DNA of 64,000 nucleotides from CADEDV01 sp964437415 (GCA_964437415.1 CAYTGN010000004.1:62001-126000); one strand, 5' to 3'. Numbered from the stretch's first letter, positions 1 through 9,090 are shown. Program-made: numbers and translations. The notes: generated from the letters alone by a model not told the origin.

Positions 1-509
1 CTGTAGGCAATCCTGTTTACCAAACATTCAACTTCAATAAAGCCACCGGCAAACAAATCACTTTAAAAAATCCTCCTTCCAAAAAATATCCCGGCGATGG
101 CGCCTTCACCTTGGTGAACGGGGTGCAGAATGAAAAAGGGCTGGGCCGGGCAAAAGAGTTTATCGGTTTTGACGGAACGGATTGCGAAGCCATCATTGAC
201 CTGGGCAAATCTGAAAAGATCAGCAAAGTGATCATTCATGCGCTGCATGATGCAGGATCATGGATATGGCAGCCGCTGACAACCGAAGTTCTTCTATCAG
301 CAGACGGGCAAACCTATAATTCCGCCGGAATGACCGATGATTTTATACTCAAAAAAGAAAGTCAAAACGGAACGATGACTCTGAGCTTTCCCGAAACTAG
401 CAGCCGTTTTATAAAAATCCTGGTCAAAAACCGGGGAGAAATACCCAAAGACAAACCCGGTGAGGGGAACAAGCCCTGGCTGTTTATGGATGAGATTGAA
501 GTGTATTGA
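1..509 (+). CDS. Beta-N-acetylhexosaminidase C-terminal part (partial)
   Basis: The 5' end lies outside the window; the reading frame is open from base 3 and stops with TGA at 507-509, leaving about 168 residues. The fragment has the look of the C-terminal end of a Bacteroidota GH20 beta-N-acetylhexosaminidase: a stretch beginning GKQITLKNPPS, then a F5/8 type C (discoidin-like) carbohydrate-binding fold with the FIGFDGTDCEAIIDLGK region and a terminal FMDEIEVY strand. The catalytic barrel is not in the window, so the family call rests on this ancillary domain and on the glucosamine-6-phosphate deaminase gene about 800 bp downstream, which would use the released amino sugar. It would be secreted or bound to the outer membrane. 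A different F5/8-bearing glycosidase remains possible. Confidence 0.7.
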   Translation, partial: VGNPVYQTFNFNKATGKQITLKNPPSKKYPGDGAFTLVNGVQNEKGLGRAKEFIGFDGTDCEAIIDLGKSEKISKVIIHALHDAGSWIWQPLTTEVLLSADGQTYNSAGMTDDFILKKESQNGTMTLSFPETSSRFIKILVKNRGEIPKDKPGEGNKPWLFMDEIEVY

Positions 510-585
510 AATGAGTCAGGCCGGTAAACCCGGCCAGACTTGTTCCGGAAATACTCTTTATATTAGTGACCGCCGGTATTTCACC

Positions 586-1206
586 ATAATACACTTTGAA
601 GCCAACCATATTTACCACGTTTATAACAGGTGCAACAATAAAGTCAGGATCTTCTTTAACGATGAAAACTATTTATTCTTCCTGCGAAAGATCAGGAACG
701 AATGGCTGCGCTATTGCGATATTTTCTGCTATTGTCTGATGCCAAATCATTTTCATTTCATGATACAACCCAACGAACATGGATGTGAAAATATTTCACT
801 GTGAGGAAGACAGACTCATATGCAGGCTCTCTCAAAGACAATCGGAAAAACATTGAGTTCGTACACACAAGCCATGAATATTCAGAATAAGACAACAGGC
901 ACTCTCTTCCAGAAGAAAACCAAGGCCAAATGCCTGACGGATATTATCGTTGAAGGCAAACACATTCCAGCTACTGAATACCTGCTAAATTGTTTCGGGT
1001 ACATTCATTTGAACCCGGTACAGGCAAATCTTGTAAGTAAACCTGAAGAATGGCGATATTCGTCCTGGCCTGACTATACCGGCATCAGAAATGGAAGTTT
1101 GTGCAATATGAAGAATGCAATGGAGCTATTAAACTTGTCGCCGCAAATGCCTTTATCCTTAATTGATCCTTCTTTAGATGAAGCTATTTTGAAAAATATC
1201 TGGTGA
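586..1206 (+). pseudogene. Broken REP-associated tyrosine transposase (RAYT, Y1_Tnp)
   Basis: One frame carries a complete Y1 transposase outline: HIYHVYNR near the start, the HUH-type metal motif in PNHFHFMI, the catalytic-tyrosine region LSSYTQAMN, and the C-terminal YIHLNPVQANLV...EEWRYSSWPDY typical of RAYTs. An in-frame TGA at 802-804 splits it, and the two halves are in the same frame, so this is a nonsense change and not a frameshift. No ATG is found at the expected start; the conserved N-terminus begins at an ATA ATA pair (586-591), which suggests a lost start codon too. RAYTs are single-copy domesticated relatives of IS200/IS605 transposases linked to REP palindromes. This copy looks inactive. 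A GGCCGG...CCGGCC palindrome lies just upstream (about 521-537). Confidence 0.85.
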
Positions 1207-1285
1207 CAAGAAAAAGCCGCCTGGCCGCAAGCAAAAACCTGCAAGCAAGGCAATTCCTCACTTAGCAGCCTGACAGCTTTTTCAA

Positions 1286-1293
1286 TATCTTTG
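1286..1293 (+). promoter_or_regulatory. Bacteroidota -7 promoter element for nagB
   Basis: TATCTTTG matches TAnnTTTG exactly and lies 21 bases before the ATG at 1315. No convincing -33 TTG is visible at the usual spacing. Its position argues against a start at the in-frame TTG at 1291, which falls inside the element. Confidence 0.55.
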
Positions 1294-1314
1294 ACAGCAA
1301 AGAAAAAAATATTC

Positions 1315-3243
1315 ATGGCAAAAAAGACAGCCTCCGTTGACATGGCCGACAGTTTTGAAAAGATACCTGTCAAAATATATCCCGACCTGAAGCAAGGGTC
1401 AAAATTCGTGGCGCAACAAATAGCTGCCCTCATCCGTGAAAAGCAAAAGAAAAAAGAAAAAGCAGTACTGGGACTTGCTACCGGTTCCACTCCGAAAACA
1501 TTATATGCTGAACTGGTGCGGATGCACAAAGAAGAAAAACTGAGTTTCAGGAATGTTGTCACTTTCAACCTCGACGAATACTACCCAATCAACAATAATG
1601 CCCTCCAAAGCTACAACCGTTTCATGCGGGTGAACCTTTTCGATCATGTTGACATCAATCCAAAGAATATTCATATTCCTAATGGAGAAATAAGAAAAGA
1701 AGACATCAAAGCCCATTGTGCACATTATGAAAAGATGATAGAAGATGCCGGTGGCATTGACCTGCAGATACTCGGCATTGGTAACAACGGGCATATCGGC
1801 TTCAACGAACCGGGTTCCGGGATATATTCCAAAACAAGACTGATCACATTAGATAATTCCACCCGCATTGCCAATGCTTACGAATTTGCCAATATATCAG
1901 AGGTGCCCCGCTTAGCCATCACCATGGGCATCAGCACCATCATGAAATCAAAAAAGATCATCCTGATGGCATGGGGACCGGGCAAAGCACCGGTTATAAA
2001 ACTTTCAGCAGAAAACGATGACACCGAACATGTGCCTGCATCGCTTCTGCAAAATCATGATGACGTCACTTTCGTGGTTGATGAAGCAGCCGCATCAGAA
2101 CTGACAAGGTTCAAATCACCCTGGCTCACCGGCGACTGTGAATGGACGCCGAAGATGATCAAAAAAGCTGTAGTGAATATGGCGCTGAAATTAAAAAAAC
2201 CGGTACTCAGCCTCACCAATGCTGATTATAATGAGTATGGATTAAGCGACCTGCTGGTTGATAAAGGTGATGCTTATGAAATCAACCTCCAGGTGTATTA
2301 TATGCTGCGGGACTCCATCACCGGCTGGCCGGGTGGCAAACCCAATTCACATATCCCTTCACACCCGGAGAGAAGTGAACCCTACCCCAAAAAAGTGGTC
2401 ATCTTCTCCCCTCACCCCGATGATGATATCATCAGCATGGGCGGAACTTTTCAGCGGTTACATGACCAGGGCCATGATGTGCATGTAGCTTATCAAACTT
2501 CCGGGAATATTGCCGTGACCGACGAATTTGTGACGAGGTTTCTTGATTTTGCAGTTGGCTTTGAAGAGATAGCCGGGATTGACACCAGGAAATCGGGAAA
2601 GATCCTTGAGGATGCCCGAAAATTTATTGCCAGGAAAAAATCCAATCAGATTGACACTCCCACCATCCGTGCCATCAAAGGGCTGATAAGAAGATGTGAG
2701 GCAAAAGCCACCTGCCGTTATGTTGGCATCAAAGATGCGAATATTCATTTTCAGAATCTTCCGTTTTATGAGACAGGCACCATTGAGAAAAAACCGATGA
2801 GTGAAAAGGATGTGAAGATCACCATGGAACTGCTCCGGCAGATCAAACCTCAACAAGTTTATTGTGCCGGCGATTTTGCTGACCCGCATGGAACTCATAT
2901 CGTTTGTTTCAACGTAGTGCTTGAAGCATTAAGAAGAATCAAAGCTACCGGAGAAGAATGGATCAGCGATTGCTGGCTGTGGTTATATAAAGGCGCCTGG
3001 CAGGAATGGAATATCGAAGAAATTGAAATGGCCATCCCGATGAGTCCGGACCAGGTGCTGAAAAAACGTTTCGGCATTTTCATCCACCAGTCGCAAAAAG
3101 ATATGGTGCCTTTCCAGGGAAGCGATTCAAGGGAATTCTGGCAAAGGGCCGAAGAAAGAAATGCAGCCACAGCCAACTTATATGCCGATCTCGGGCTCAC
3201 CCACTATGCGGCTATGGAAGCATTTGTAAGGTGGCATTATTAA
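1315..3243 (+). CDS. nagB: Glucosamine-6-phosphate deaminase fused to a PIG-L/LmbE domain
   Basis: Converts glucosamine-6-phosphate to fructose-6-phosphate and ammonia, linking amino-sugar breakdown to glycolysis; cytoplasmic. Residues about 10-280 form the NagB/sugar-isomerase domain, with GLATGSTP (phosphate binding), TFNLDEYYPI and the active-site loop GIGNNGHIGFNEPGS. Residues about 350-642 form a PIG-L/LmbE-like domain with the zinc motif SPHPDDDIISMGGT and a later histidine in DPHGTHIVCF. Length is 642 aa against about 260 for ordinary NagB; this two-domain form is known in Bacteroidetes. Both halves keep their motifs, so the second domain may be an active deacetylase, perhaps on N-acetylglucosamine derivatives. 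The ATG at 1315 is chosen because the upstream TTG overlaps the promoter element. It follows the hexosaminidase fragment in the same direction. Confidence 0.88.
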   Translation: MAKKTASVDMADSFEKIPVKIYPDLKQGSKFVAQQIAALIREKQKKKEKAVLGLATGSTPKTLYAELVRMHKEEKLSFRNVVTFNLDEYYPINNNALQSYNRFMRVNLFDHVDINPKNIHIPNGEIRKEDIKAHCAHYEKMIEDAGGIDLQILGIGNNGHIGFNEPGSGIYSKTRLITLDNSTRIANAYEFANISEVPRLAITMGISTIMKSKKIILMAWGPGKAPVIKLSAENDDTEHVPASLLQNHDDVTFVVDEAAASELTRFKSPWLTGDCEWTPKMIKKAVVNMALKLKKPVLSLTNADYNEYGLSDLLVDKGDAYEINLQVYYMLRDSITGWPGGKPNSHIPSHPERSEPYPKKVVIFSPHPDDDIISMGGTFQRLHDQGHDVHVAYQTSGNIAVTDEFVTRFLDFAVGFEEIAGIDTRKSGKILEDARKFIARKKSNQIDTPTIRAIKGLIRRCEAKATCRYVGIKDANIHFQNLPFYETGTIEKKPMSEKDVKITMELLRQIKPQQVYCAGDFADPHGTHIVCFNVVLEALRRIKATGEEWISDCWLWLYKGAWQEWNIEEIEMAIPMSPDQVLKKRFGIFIHQSQKDMVPFQGSDSREFWQRAEERNAATANLYADLGLTHYAAMEAFVRWHY

Positions 3244-3278
3244 GGTAAAAAGGTTCGCCGGTTTTGGCTGTTTAGCCC

Positions 3279-3286
3279 TATATTTG
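3279..3286 (+). promoter_or_regulatory. -7 promoter element for tRNA-Arg
   Basis: TATATTTG, an exact TAnnTTTG match, ends 17 bases before the mature tRNA 5' end. A TTTG at 3263-3266 is closer than the usual -33 spacing, so the upstream element is uncertain. Confidence 0.5.
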
Positions 3287-3303
3287 CAGCCCGATTAATA
3301 ACT

Positions 3304-3380
3304 GGCCCCGTAGCTCAATTGAATAGAGCATTTGACTACGGATCAAAAGGTTTCAGGTTTGAATCCTGACGGGGTCACCA
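3304..3380 (+). tRNA. tRNA-Arg (anticodon ACG)
   Basis: A full cloverleaf can be drawn. The acceptor stem pairs GGCCCCG with CGGGGTC (one G-U wobble), the D arm is GCTC...GAGC, the anticodon stem pairs TTTGA with TCAAA around the loop CTACGGA, giving anticodon ACG (read as ICG), and the T arm contains GGTTTGAATCC. The discriminator is A and CCA is encoded. It reads CGN arginine codons. It stands alone and is followed at once by a strong hairpin. Confidence 0.97.
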
Positions 3381-3408
3381 AAAGCTTCGCAACTGCGAAG
3401 CTTTTTTT
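3381..3408 (+). terminator. Rho-independent terminator after tRNA-Arg
   Basis: AAAGCTTCGC and GCGAAGCTTT form a 10-bp stem around AACT, followed by a run of seven T. The stop codon of the caspase gene on the other strand (3407-3409) overlaps the T tract, so the hairpin lies just past that gene too. On that strand, however, only a short A tract precedes the tRNA, so bidirectional use is possible but less certain. Confidence 0.85.
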
Positions 3409-6400
3409 ATGGCTTCTTCCTGTCCTTCCAGTTTGGCAAATATTTATCCAGCAATGCCTGGTATTCTTTATAGATCTTCAATCCGGAAAGATCGGGGTCG
3501 CTGACCAGCACATCATAATTTTTAAACCCTCTTTCAAAAGCCTGCCGCATGTACAAAATGGCTTGGTCGGGTTTGTTATTCAGTGCATAACTGCAGGCCA
3601 GCCGGTAATAATTTCTGCCGTTGGCCGGGTTCAGGCGGATGGCATTTTGAATATGCACAATCGCCGAATCATATTGCATTAGTGAATGATACAACAACCC
3701 AAGGTTTAGCGAAGCATTTGGATAGGATGGATTTATTTCCACAGCCCTGCGGTAATAGCGGAAAGCCGAGTCTGTCTGATCCAGGCTCATATAAGCAGCG
3801 CCGATATTATTCAGCGAACCCAGGTGTTCGGGGTTCACGGCCAGCACTTTTTTGAAATAAGCAATAGAGGAATCATAGGCCCGCATTTCATGATAGAAGA
3901 ACCCGATATTAAGCCAGGCCTGTTCTGCATCCGGCGCCCGGCGCATCAATTGCTTCTGGTAATAATAACCGGCCGAATCATATTGCCGCAACTGCCTGAA
4001 CACATAGGCAATATTCGTCATCGCTGAAGTGTTCTCCGGGTCTAATTGCAGGGAACGCCGCAGGTATATCCTTGAAGAATCAAACAAACGCATTTCCCGC
4101 ATCACCAGCCCCAGGTTATTATACAACTGCGAATTATTCGGATCAAGCTGCAAGGCACGGCGATAATACAACCTGGCCGAATCATATCTTTTCTGCCCCA
4201 GGAATATCAATCCCAGGTCATTGATCACTGAAATATTATCCGGGTCAAACTGCGGCAATGATTTCAGGTAGTTGGTAACGGAATCCAACTGGCCCAGGTC
4301 ACGGTACACCCTCATCAGGTTATTATACGCAGCCCTGTAATCCGGTTTCACCGTCAATGCCCGCTTGAAATAGACTTTGGCCGAGTCATAATTATTGTCT
4401 TTGATATAGATCACCCCGAGATTGTTAAGAATAGAAGCATTTCGGGGTTCCATACGGATGGCCTGCTGGAAAAAGTAATAAGTGGAATCGGGCCGCCCCA
4501 GTTCTTTTTGAACGATCCCCATATTGATGAGAGAAAAAGCAGAATAGGGATTGGCCTGCAAAGCGCTGCGGTAATAGAACTGCGCCGAGTCGAGTTGCTT
4601 CAACTCAAAACTGACACGGCCAAGATTATTCCATCCTTCTTCATAGCTGGGATCCATTTCCACAGCGAGGCGATAGTATGTTTTCGCAGAATCATACAGT
4701 TTCAGGTCACGGTAAAAATTACCTATGTAGATGTTGACAAATGATTTGTCCTGGTAATTATTAAAGGCTTTGGAAAAATAGATCCTTGCCGAATCATACT
4801 GGTTGATCGCCACGAAAGTTTTGCTGATACCGTTGTAGGCGCTGACAAAACGGGGATCGTTATCAATGCTCCGCTTGAAGTAAGTAATGGCCTGGTCATA
4901 CTCCTTGCGGTCATAGTACAACCAGCCGGTATTGTTAGTGGCAAAAACATTTCCCGGCTCCAGCGCCAATGCCTTCTGGTAATTGGCAATGGCTGAGTCG
5001 CTACGGGAAAGAGAATAATAATAATGGCCGAGATCAACATATGCATCCGCATTGGTGGGGTCTATCTGCACCGAACGCCGGTAATATTTCAATGCAGAAT
5101 CTACACGACCCATACTTTTATAGGCAAAAGCCAGCGTAACATAAGGATACCTCCAGTTGGGCGCCGCCTGGATGGCCCTGCGGGCATAATGCACGGCGCT
5201 GTCGGTTCTGTGATTGTCAAAATGAAGCGAAGCCAGTGTGTTTAAAATATAAGCTGCGTTCTTGTCGGAAGAATAGGCTGTGTAGGCATACTGAAAAGCT
5301 TTGTTGATGTCCATGAACCGCCTGTCTTTTCCATAATAACCTCTTGCTTTGAAAAAATACATCCGTCCTTCAAGGGCTTTCGCAAAGTCAGGATCATCCT
5401 CTTTTATAATGCCGATCGCCTTTTCCAGCATGTTGCCCACTTCAAAAAATTCCTGCTGCGCCACTTTCTCCATCCGGTCAAGTCCCTCGCCGGTTTCATC
5501 CGTTTGTTGTCCGTCATCCATCTGGGTGCGGATGCGCTGGATAGCTGCCGCATCCTTGCAGTCGAGGTAAAGATTGATCTTGCTTTGTGCAAAATTGATG
5601 AACTCCACTGCCAGCGTAGATTGTGCATCCATCGTGTATGGATTGCCGGGAAATTTCTTTTCCATCAGCCCATAATAATACTCGGCTGATTCACGGCCGG
5701 TGAGGCGGCTTTTCTTTACCGCATCATTAAACAGATTATATGCCTGTATCAGTTGTGTGTCGGCGACCTGGTAGATGGCATAGCGGTAAGCCGCATCACC
5801 ATAAAACGAATTGCCCGGCCCTTTCTTTCTTGTTTCTTTCCATTTTTTCAGGTATTCCGGATCAACAATACTAACAATCTTATCGCTGTTTTCATTGCAG
5901 CAGAAATAAGGTTCCTGTTTTCGCCGGAAACGCTGCTGCGCTATGGTGGGCACATGCTTGTCCACATATTTCTGTATCTCTGCCAGGGTCACTTCATTGT
6001 TCTTCTCTCCTTCTTCATCAGCCAGTCCGTTCAACCCATCCACTAGGTAATAGGTGAAAAGCCCATGACCTGTACCGATAGATTCATCTTCCAGCGACTC
6101 CTGCCCTGCACCAGTGGCCAGCATGATCACTTCACCTGCTCTTTTTTCAGAGATAGCGGCGTTCAGGAAGTTTTGTCCGTCAGTTCCTCCGGGCAATTCA
6201 TTGGAACGGCAGGCATCCATGATGAAAAACACATCCACTCCTTTGGCGGTTTCTGCAGCAATTTTCTTTTTCAGGTTAAACAACTGGATGGTGCCGCCTA
6301 CGAGGTAATTGTTCTTGTCGCCGGCAGGATTGCAATCATAGGTGAGATAAAAGAACTGGTCTTCGTCAATAGCATCACCATGCCCGGCGAGGTAAAAAAA

Positions 6401-6742
6401 CAGGCGGTCGCCTTTTTGCAGTTTTTTGGCTTTCAGCCATTGAAACCCCTTTCCCCAGAATGTGCCGCTCACGGCCTGTTCATTCAGCAATAAAAAAATA
6501 TTATCATCTTTCACACTGCCGCCTGCGGGTGATTTTAAAAAATCCCTGAACATTTCGGCATCCTTGTCAGCAAACGTAAGCGGACGAACATATTTATAGG
6601 TTGAAATGCCGAGAATGATGGCAAAAGTCTGCGGCCCAGTGATGCTGCTGTCTCTCGGAGTCGGGGGGGCCTGTGCCTGCACACTGTGTTGAGCAAGGAT
6701 AAATAACAGGCATCCAATGGTTATGGAAAGAGATTTTCGCAT
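3407..6742 (-). CDS. Secreted caspase-like (C14) protease with a long TPR array
   Basis: Predicted exported protein of 1111 residues. A signal peptide (MRKSLSITIGCLLFILA...AQA) is followed by a caspase/metacaspase fold at about 40-290, with catalytic histidine in FFYLAGHGD (His121) and cysteine in FFIMDACRSN (Cys178). After a linker of about 200 residues come roughly 17 tetratricopeptide repeats running to the C-terminus, most carrying DSA at the same place in the first helix. The ATG at 6742 is chosen over the one at 6754 because the signal peptide starts there. Caspase-like peptidases cleave after Arg, Lys or Asp; TPRs bind partner proteins. It is divergent from the CHASE2 gene across 155 bp. 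Its substrate cannot be read from the sequence. A C14 assignment is firm; the biological role is not. Confidence 0.88.
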   Translation of the reverse strand: MRKSLSITIGCLLFILAQHSVQAQAPPTPRDSSITGPQTFAIILGISTYKYVRPLTFADKDAEMFRDFLKSPAGGSVKDDNIFLLLNEQAVSGTFWGKGFQWLKAKKLQKGDRLFFYLAGHGDAIDEDQFFYLTYDCNPAGDKNNYLVGGTIQLFNLKKKIAAETAKGVDVFFIMDACRSNELPGGTDGQNFLNAAISEKRAGEVIMLATGAGQESLEDESIGTGHGLFTYYLVDGLNGLADEEGEKNNEVTLAEIQKYVDKHVPTIAQQRFRRKQEPYFCCNENSDKIVSIVDPEYLKKWKETRKKGPGNSFYGDAAYRYAIYQVADTQLIQAYNLFNDAVKKSRLTGRESAEYYYGLMEKKFPGNPYTMDAQSTLAVEFINFAQSKINLYLDCKDAAAIQRIRTQMDDGQQTDETGEGLDRMEKVAQQEFFEVGNMLEKAIGIIKEDDPDFAKALEGRMYFFKARGYYGKDRRFMDINKAFQYAYTAYSSDKNAAYILNTLASLHFDNHRTDSAVHYARRAIQAAPNWRYPYVTLAFAYKSMGRVDSALKYYRRSVQIDPTNADAYVDLGHYYYSLSRSDSAIANYQKALALEPGNVFATNNTGWLYYDRKEYDQAITYFKRSIDNDPRFVSAYNGISKTFVAINQYDSARIYFSKAFNNYQDKSFVNIYIGNFYRDLKLYDSAKTYYRLAVEMDPSYEEGWNNLGRVSFELKQLDSAQFYYRSALQANPYSAFSLINMGIVQKELGRPDSTYYFFQQAIRMEPRNASILNNLGVIYIKDNNYDSAKVYFKRALTVKPDYRAAYNNLMRVYRDLGQLDSVTNYLKSLPQFDPDNISVINDLGLIFLGQKRYDSARLYYRRALQLDPNNSQLYNNLGLVMREMRLFDSSRIYLRRSLQLDPENTSAMTNIAYVFRQLRQYDSAGYYYQKQLMRRAPDAEQAWLNIGFFYHEMRAYDSSIAYFKKVLAVNPEHLGSLNNIGAAYMSLDQTDSAFRYYRRAVEINPSYPNASLNLGLLYHSLMQYDSAIVHIQNAIRLNPANGRNYYRLACSYALNNKPDQAILYMRQAFERGFKNYDVLVSDPDLSGLKIYKEYQALLDKYLPNWKDRKKP

Positions 6743-6897
6743 AAATTCGACCAACTAATTTACAGATTTACAACGGGAATGGGATGATTTAAACCTTTGA
6801 AAGACACAGAAAGACCGGCCAGCGGCTCAAATCAGTTGCATTTTCAGCTATCCGGCACCGACATTCGCAAACAGATAGATAGACATACAGCCATCAC

Positions 6898-8142
6898 ATG
6901 ACACAGATTCACAAAAAAATCGGGAGGCGGGTCAAAAAAATACCTACCTACTTCACCAAATATCTCTATGAGAGGGATACCATTTTTGCCACCATCTGGG
7001 TGTTTATTTTCATTGTGGTGCTGGGTTCCATCCCTCTCAACCTCGGTGTAATGAACCCCATCAAACTTGGGTTGAAAGATTTTGACTTTAATGATATGTT
7101 CTACTCCAAACTGTCCAATAATGACAAGATAAAAGTTGACAACAGGATAGTTATTGCAAATATTGGAAATGCCGACCGGGAAGGTCTTGCCATGATGATT
7201 GAAAAAGCTTCTAGCCTGAAACCCAAAGTGATGGCGCTGGATGTTTTATTTTGGTCTGAAAGAGATCCTTACCACGACTCTCTTCTTAGTGATGTTTTTA
7301 GCAGAACACCCAGCCTCATAACAGCGAGGATGCTGGTGCCGGGAGGCAAAAAAGGAGATTCTATCACAACAACCGCAGATTATTTCAAATCTGCAGCCAC
7401 ATCAGCCCATGTCAATCTCTTTAATGATTCCCTAGCGACAGTCCGGTATCATGAACCCGTCATCACAGATTATAAAGGAGAAAAGTTCAAATCCTTTTCC
7501 GCAGCCGTCACCGAAGCATACGACCCTGAAGCTTATAAAAAATTAGAAGAAAAAGGCAAAAGCAAAATACTAATCAATTATACCAGGCGGGTTGACAAAT
7601 ACCTTATCCTGGAACCAGAAGACCTTTTTGCCCTCGAAGAAGCTGATTCAGTGCTGGCTGATAAGATTGTGTTATTCGGATATATCAACAGGGACCGAAA
7701 CGATGTGCTGGATAAGTTCTTCACTCCCATGAATGAAAGGTATTATGGCAAATCCATACCCGATATGAACGGGATCGTAGTCCATGCCAATATTATTTCT
7801 ATGGCACTGGACAAAAACTACATAAAAAAGCTACCTTCGTGGGCCAACCTGCTGATAGCGGTACTCGTCTGCTGGTTGCATATGTCCTTTTTTATCCGTT
7901 ACTACCTTGAAAGCCATATCTGGTTCCATTTGGTAGCAAAACTTGCACAGGTCGCTTCGGCTATATTTTTTGTCTGGCTTGGGATTTATTTGTATGACAG
8001 GTTTGGGTTGAAAGTAGATTTGAAAATGAGCCTGGTTGTCATTGTGCTGGCGGTGGATGTGATTTATTTTTATGAAGCCTGGGCCGTTTGGATGCATAAA
8101 AGATTTAAATACCGTACCGTATTCAAACCACATCATCATTAA
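6898..8142 (+). CDS. CHASE2-domain membrane protein without an output domain
   Basis: A 414-residue membrane protein. One helix at about 29-52 is followed by a large extracytoplasmic region (about 55-310) with the CHASE2 pattern (NRIVIANIGNADREG, KVMALDVLFWSERD, DKIVLFGYINRD). Three closely spaced helices follow (about 315-335, 343-366, 372-392) and then a short basic tail ending in three histidines. CHASE2 domains are usually the sensor part of kinases, cyclases or CHAT proteins. Here no enzyme domain follows, so any signal must pass to a separate partner. The gene is divergent from the caspase-TPR gene and 38 bp upstream of the FecR-like secreted protein, which suggests one functional unit. 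The N-terminus before the first helix is rich in Lys and Arg, in line with a cytoplasmic start. Confidence 0.8.
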   Translation: MTQIHKKIGRRVKKIPTYFTKYLYERDTIFATIWVFIFIVVLGSIPLNLGVMNPIKLGLKDFDFNDMFYSKLSNNDKIKVDNRIVIANIGNADREGLAMMIEKASSLKPKVMALDVLFWSERDPYHDSLLSDVFSRTPSLITARMLVPGGKKGDSITTTADYFKSAATSAHVNLFNDSLATVRYHEPVITDYKGEKFKSFSAAVTEAYDPEAYKKLEEKGKSKILINYTRRVDKYLILEPEDLFALEEADSVLADKIVLFGYINRDRNDVLDKFFTPMNERYYGKSIPDMNGIVVHANIISMALDKNYIKKLPSWANLLIAVLVCWLHMSFFIRYYLESHIWFHLVAKLAQVASAIFFVWLGIYLYDRFGLKVDLKMSLVVIVLAVDVIYFYEAWAVWMHKRFKYRTVFKPHHH

Positions 8143-8180
8143 TGTAATGTAATTTTGTTGAACACCATAAACCTGGAAAA

Positions 8181-9083
8181 ATGAAAAAGCTGCAATTTCT
8201 CATCTTATTTTGTTCACTGGCGGTCATTGCTTCGGCTCAGAACGAATACCTGCTGTACAGCTTCAAGGGCAATGTGTCAGTGGTGGAAAACAAAGCTGAA
8301 AATAAGGCCAAAGTCGGAAAAGTGCTGACTGAAAATGCCTCCATTAAAGTGGCTGCGGGAGGAACAGTCACCCTGATCTGCAACGAAGTCGCCATGTTCT
8401 CCATTAAAAAACCCGGCACTTACAACCTCTCCCAGTTCAAAGATTCCTGCCAGGTGAGCAAAAGTTCTGTCAGCGCCAACTATGTTAAGTATGTCTGGAA
8501 CCAGATGACCAGCACCGGCGGCTCTGCGGGTACCAACCGAAAATTGTATATGAATACTGTCGGTGCTGTAAGCCGTTCTATCAATAATGTTTGGATAGAC
8601 CCGCGGCTTGATACTGTGAATTATTCGGGTGTTCCGGGGGATTTCCCGCTTTCCTGGAAATCCTATACTGATGCCGAGGATTTTGAGTTCTCGTTGTTTG
8701 AAAGCACAGCAGCTGAAACTGCCATGTACAAAAACACAGTGGATAAGAAAAAGATCGTCATCACCAAATTTTCAGATAAAATCGCCGCAGGTAAGAGCTA
8801 CTACTGGACGGCCGCCATCAAAGGCGAAGAAAATGAAGAAAGAAAAGTGCTGAACTTTGTGACCAAAGAGGCATTTGAAAAAACACTGAACGACCTCAAA
8901 ACCGCATCAGGCGCCTTTGAAAATGAAGCCGAACAATGCTTCCGCCTTGCCTTTATGCTTGAAGATGCCCACTACCTGGCAGAAGCTCATGAATATTACA
9001 GCAAGGCCGCCACACTGGCCCCCGATGTGCCGCTCTACCGGAATACGCTGATGTCTTTCCGAAAAGATTTTGAAATAAAATAA
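8181..9083 (+). CDS. Secreted protein with FecR-like N-terminus and TPR-like C-terminus
   Basis: 300 residues with a clear signal peptide (MKKLQFLILFCSLAVIASAQ). Residues about 22-90 resemble a FecR-type beta domain: a GNVSV start, a GKVLTENASIKVAAGG stretch and a VTLICNE strand. The middle (about 150-225) looks like a periplasmic beta-sandwich, with PLSWKSY and GKSYYWTAAIKG, similar in outline to the DUF928-type proteins that accompany CHAT/CHASE2 genes in cyanobacteria. The last 60 residues form helices resembling a TPR pair. It follows the CHASE2 gene by 38 bp in the same direction, so it is probably co-transcribed, and a strong terminator comes after it. The function is unknown; the domain comparison is from memory and not from a search. 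Confidence 0.65.
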   Translation: MKKLQFLILFCSLAVIASAQNEYLLYSFKGNVSVVENKAENKAKVGKVLTENASIKVAAGGTVTLICNEVAMFSIKKPGTYNLSQFKDSCQVSKSSVSANYVKYVWNQMTSTGGSAGTNRKLYMNTVGAVSRSINNVWIDPRLDTVNYSGVPGDFPLSWKSYTDAEDFEFSLFESTAAETAMYKNTVDKKKIVITKFSDKIAAGKSYYWTAAIKGEENEERKVLNFVTKEAFEKTLNDLKTASGAFENEAEQCFRLAFMLEDAHYLAEAHEYYSKAATLAPDVPLYRNTLMSFRKDFEIK

Positions 9084-9090
9084 TTTTTAA

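Noticed and set aside
1291..1314. Start of nagB at TTG 1291
   Set aside because: The codon lies within the exact -7 promoter element; the ATG at 1315 is better placed.
3407..6742. Caspase gene as an anti-phage (for example CBASS-like) effector
   Set aside because: It has a signal peptide and sits next to a membrane sensor gene, and no cyclase, kinase or other defence gene is near.
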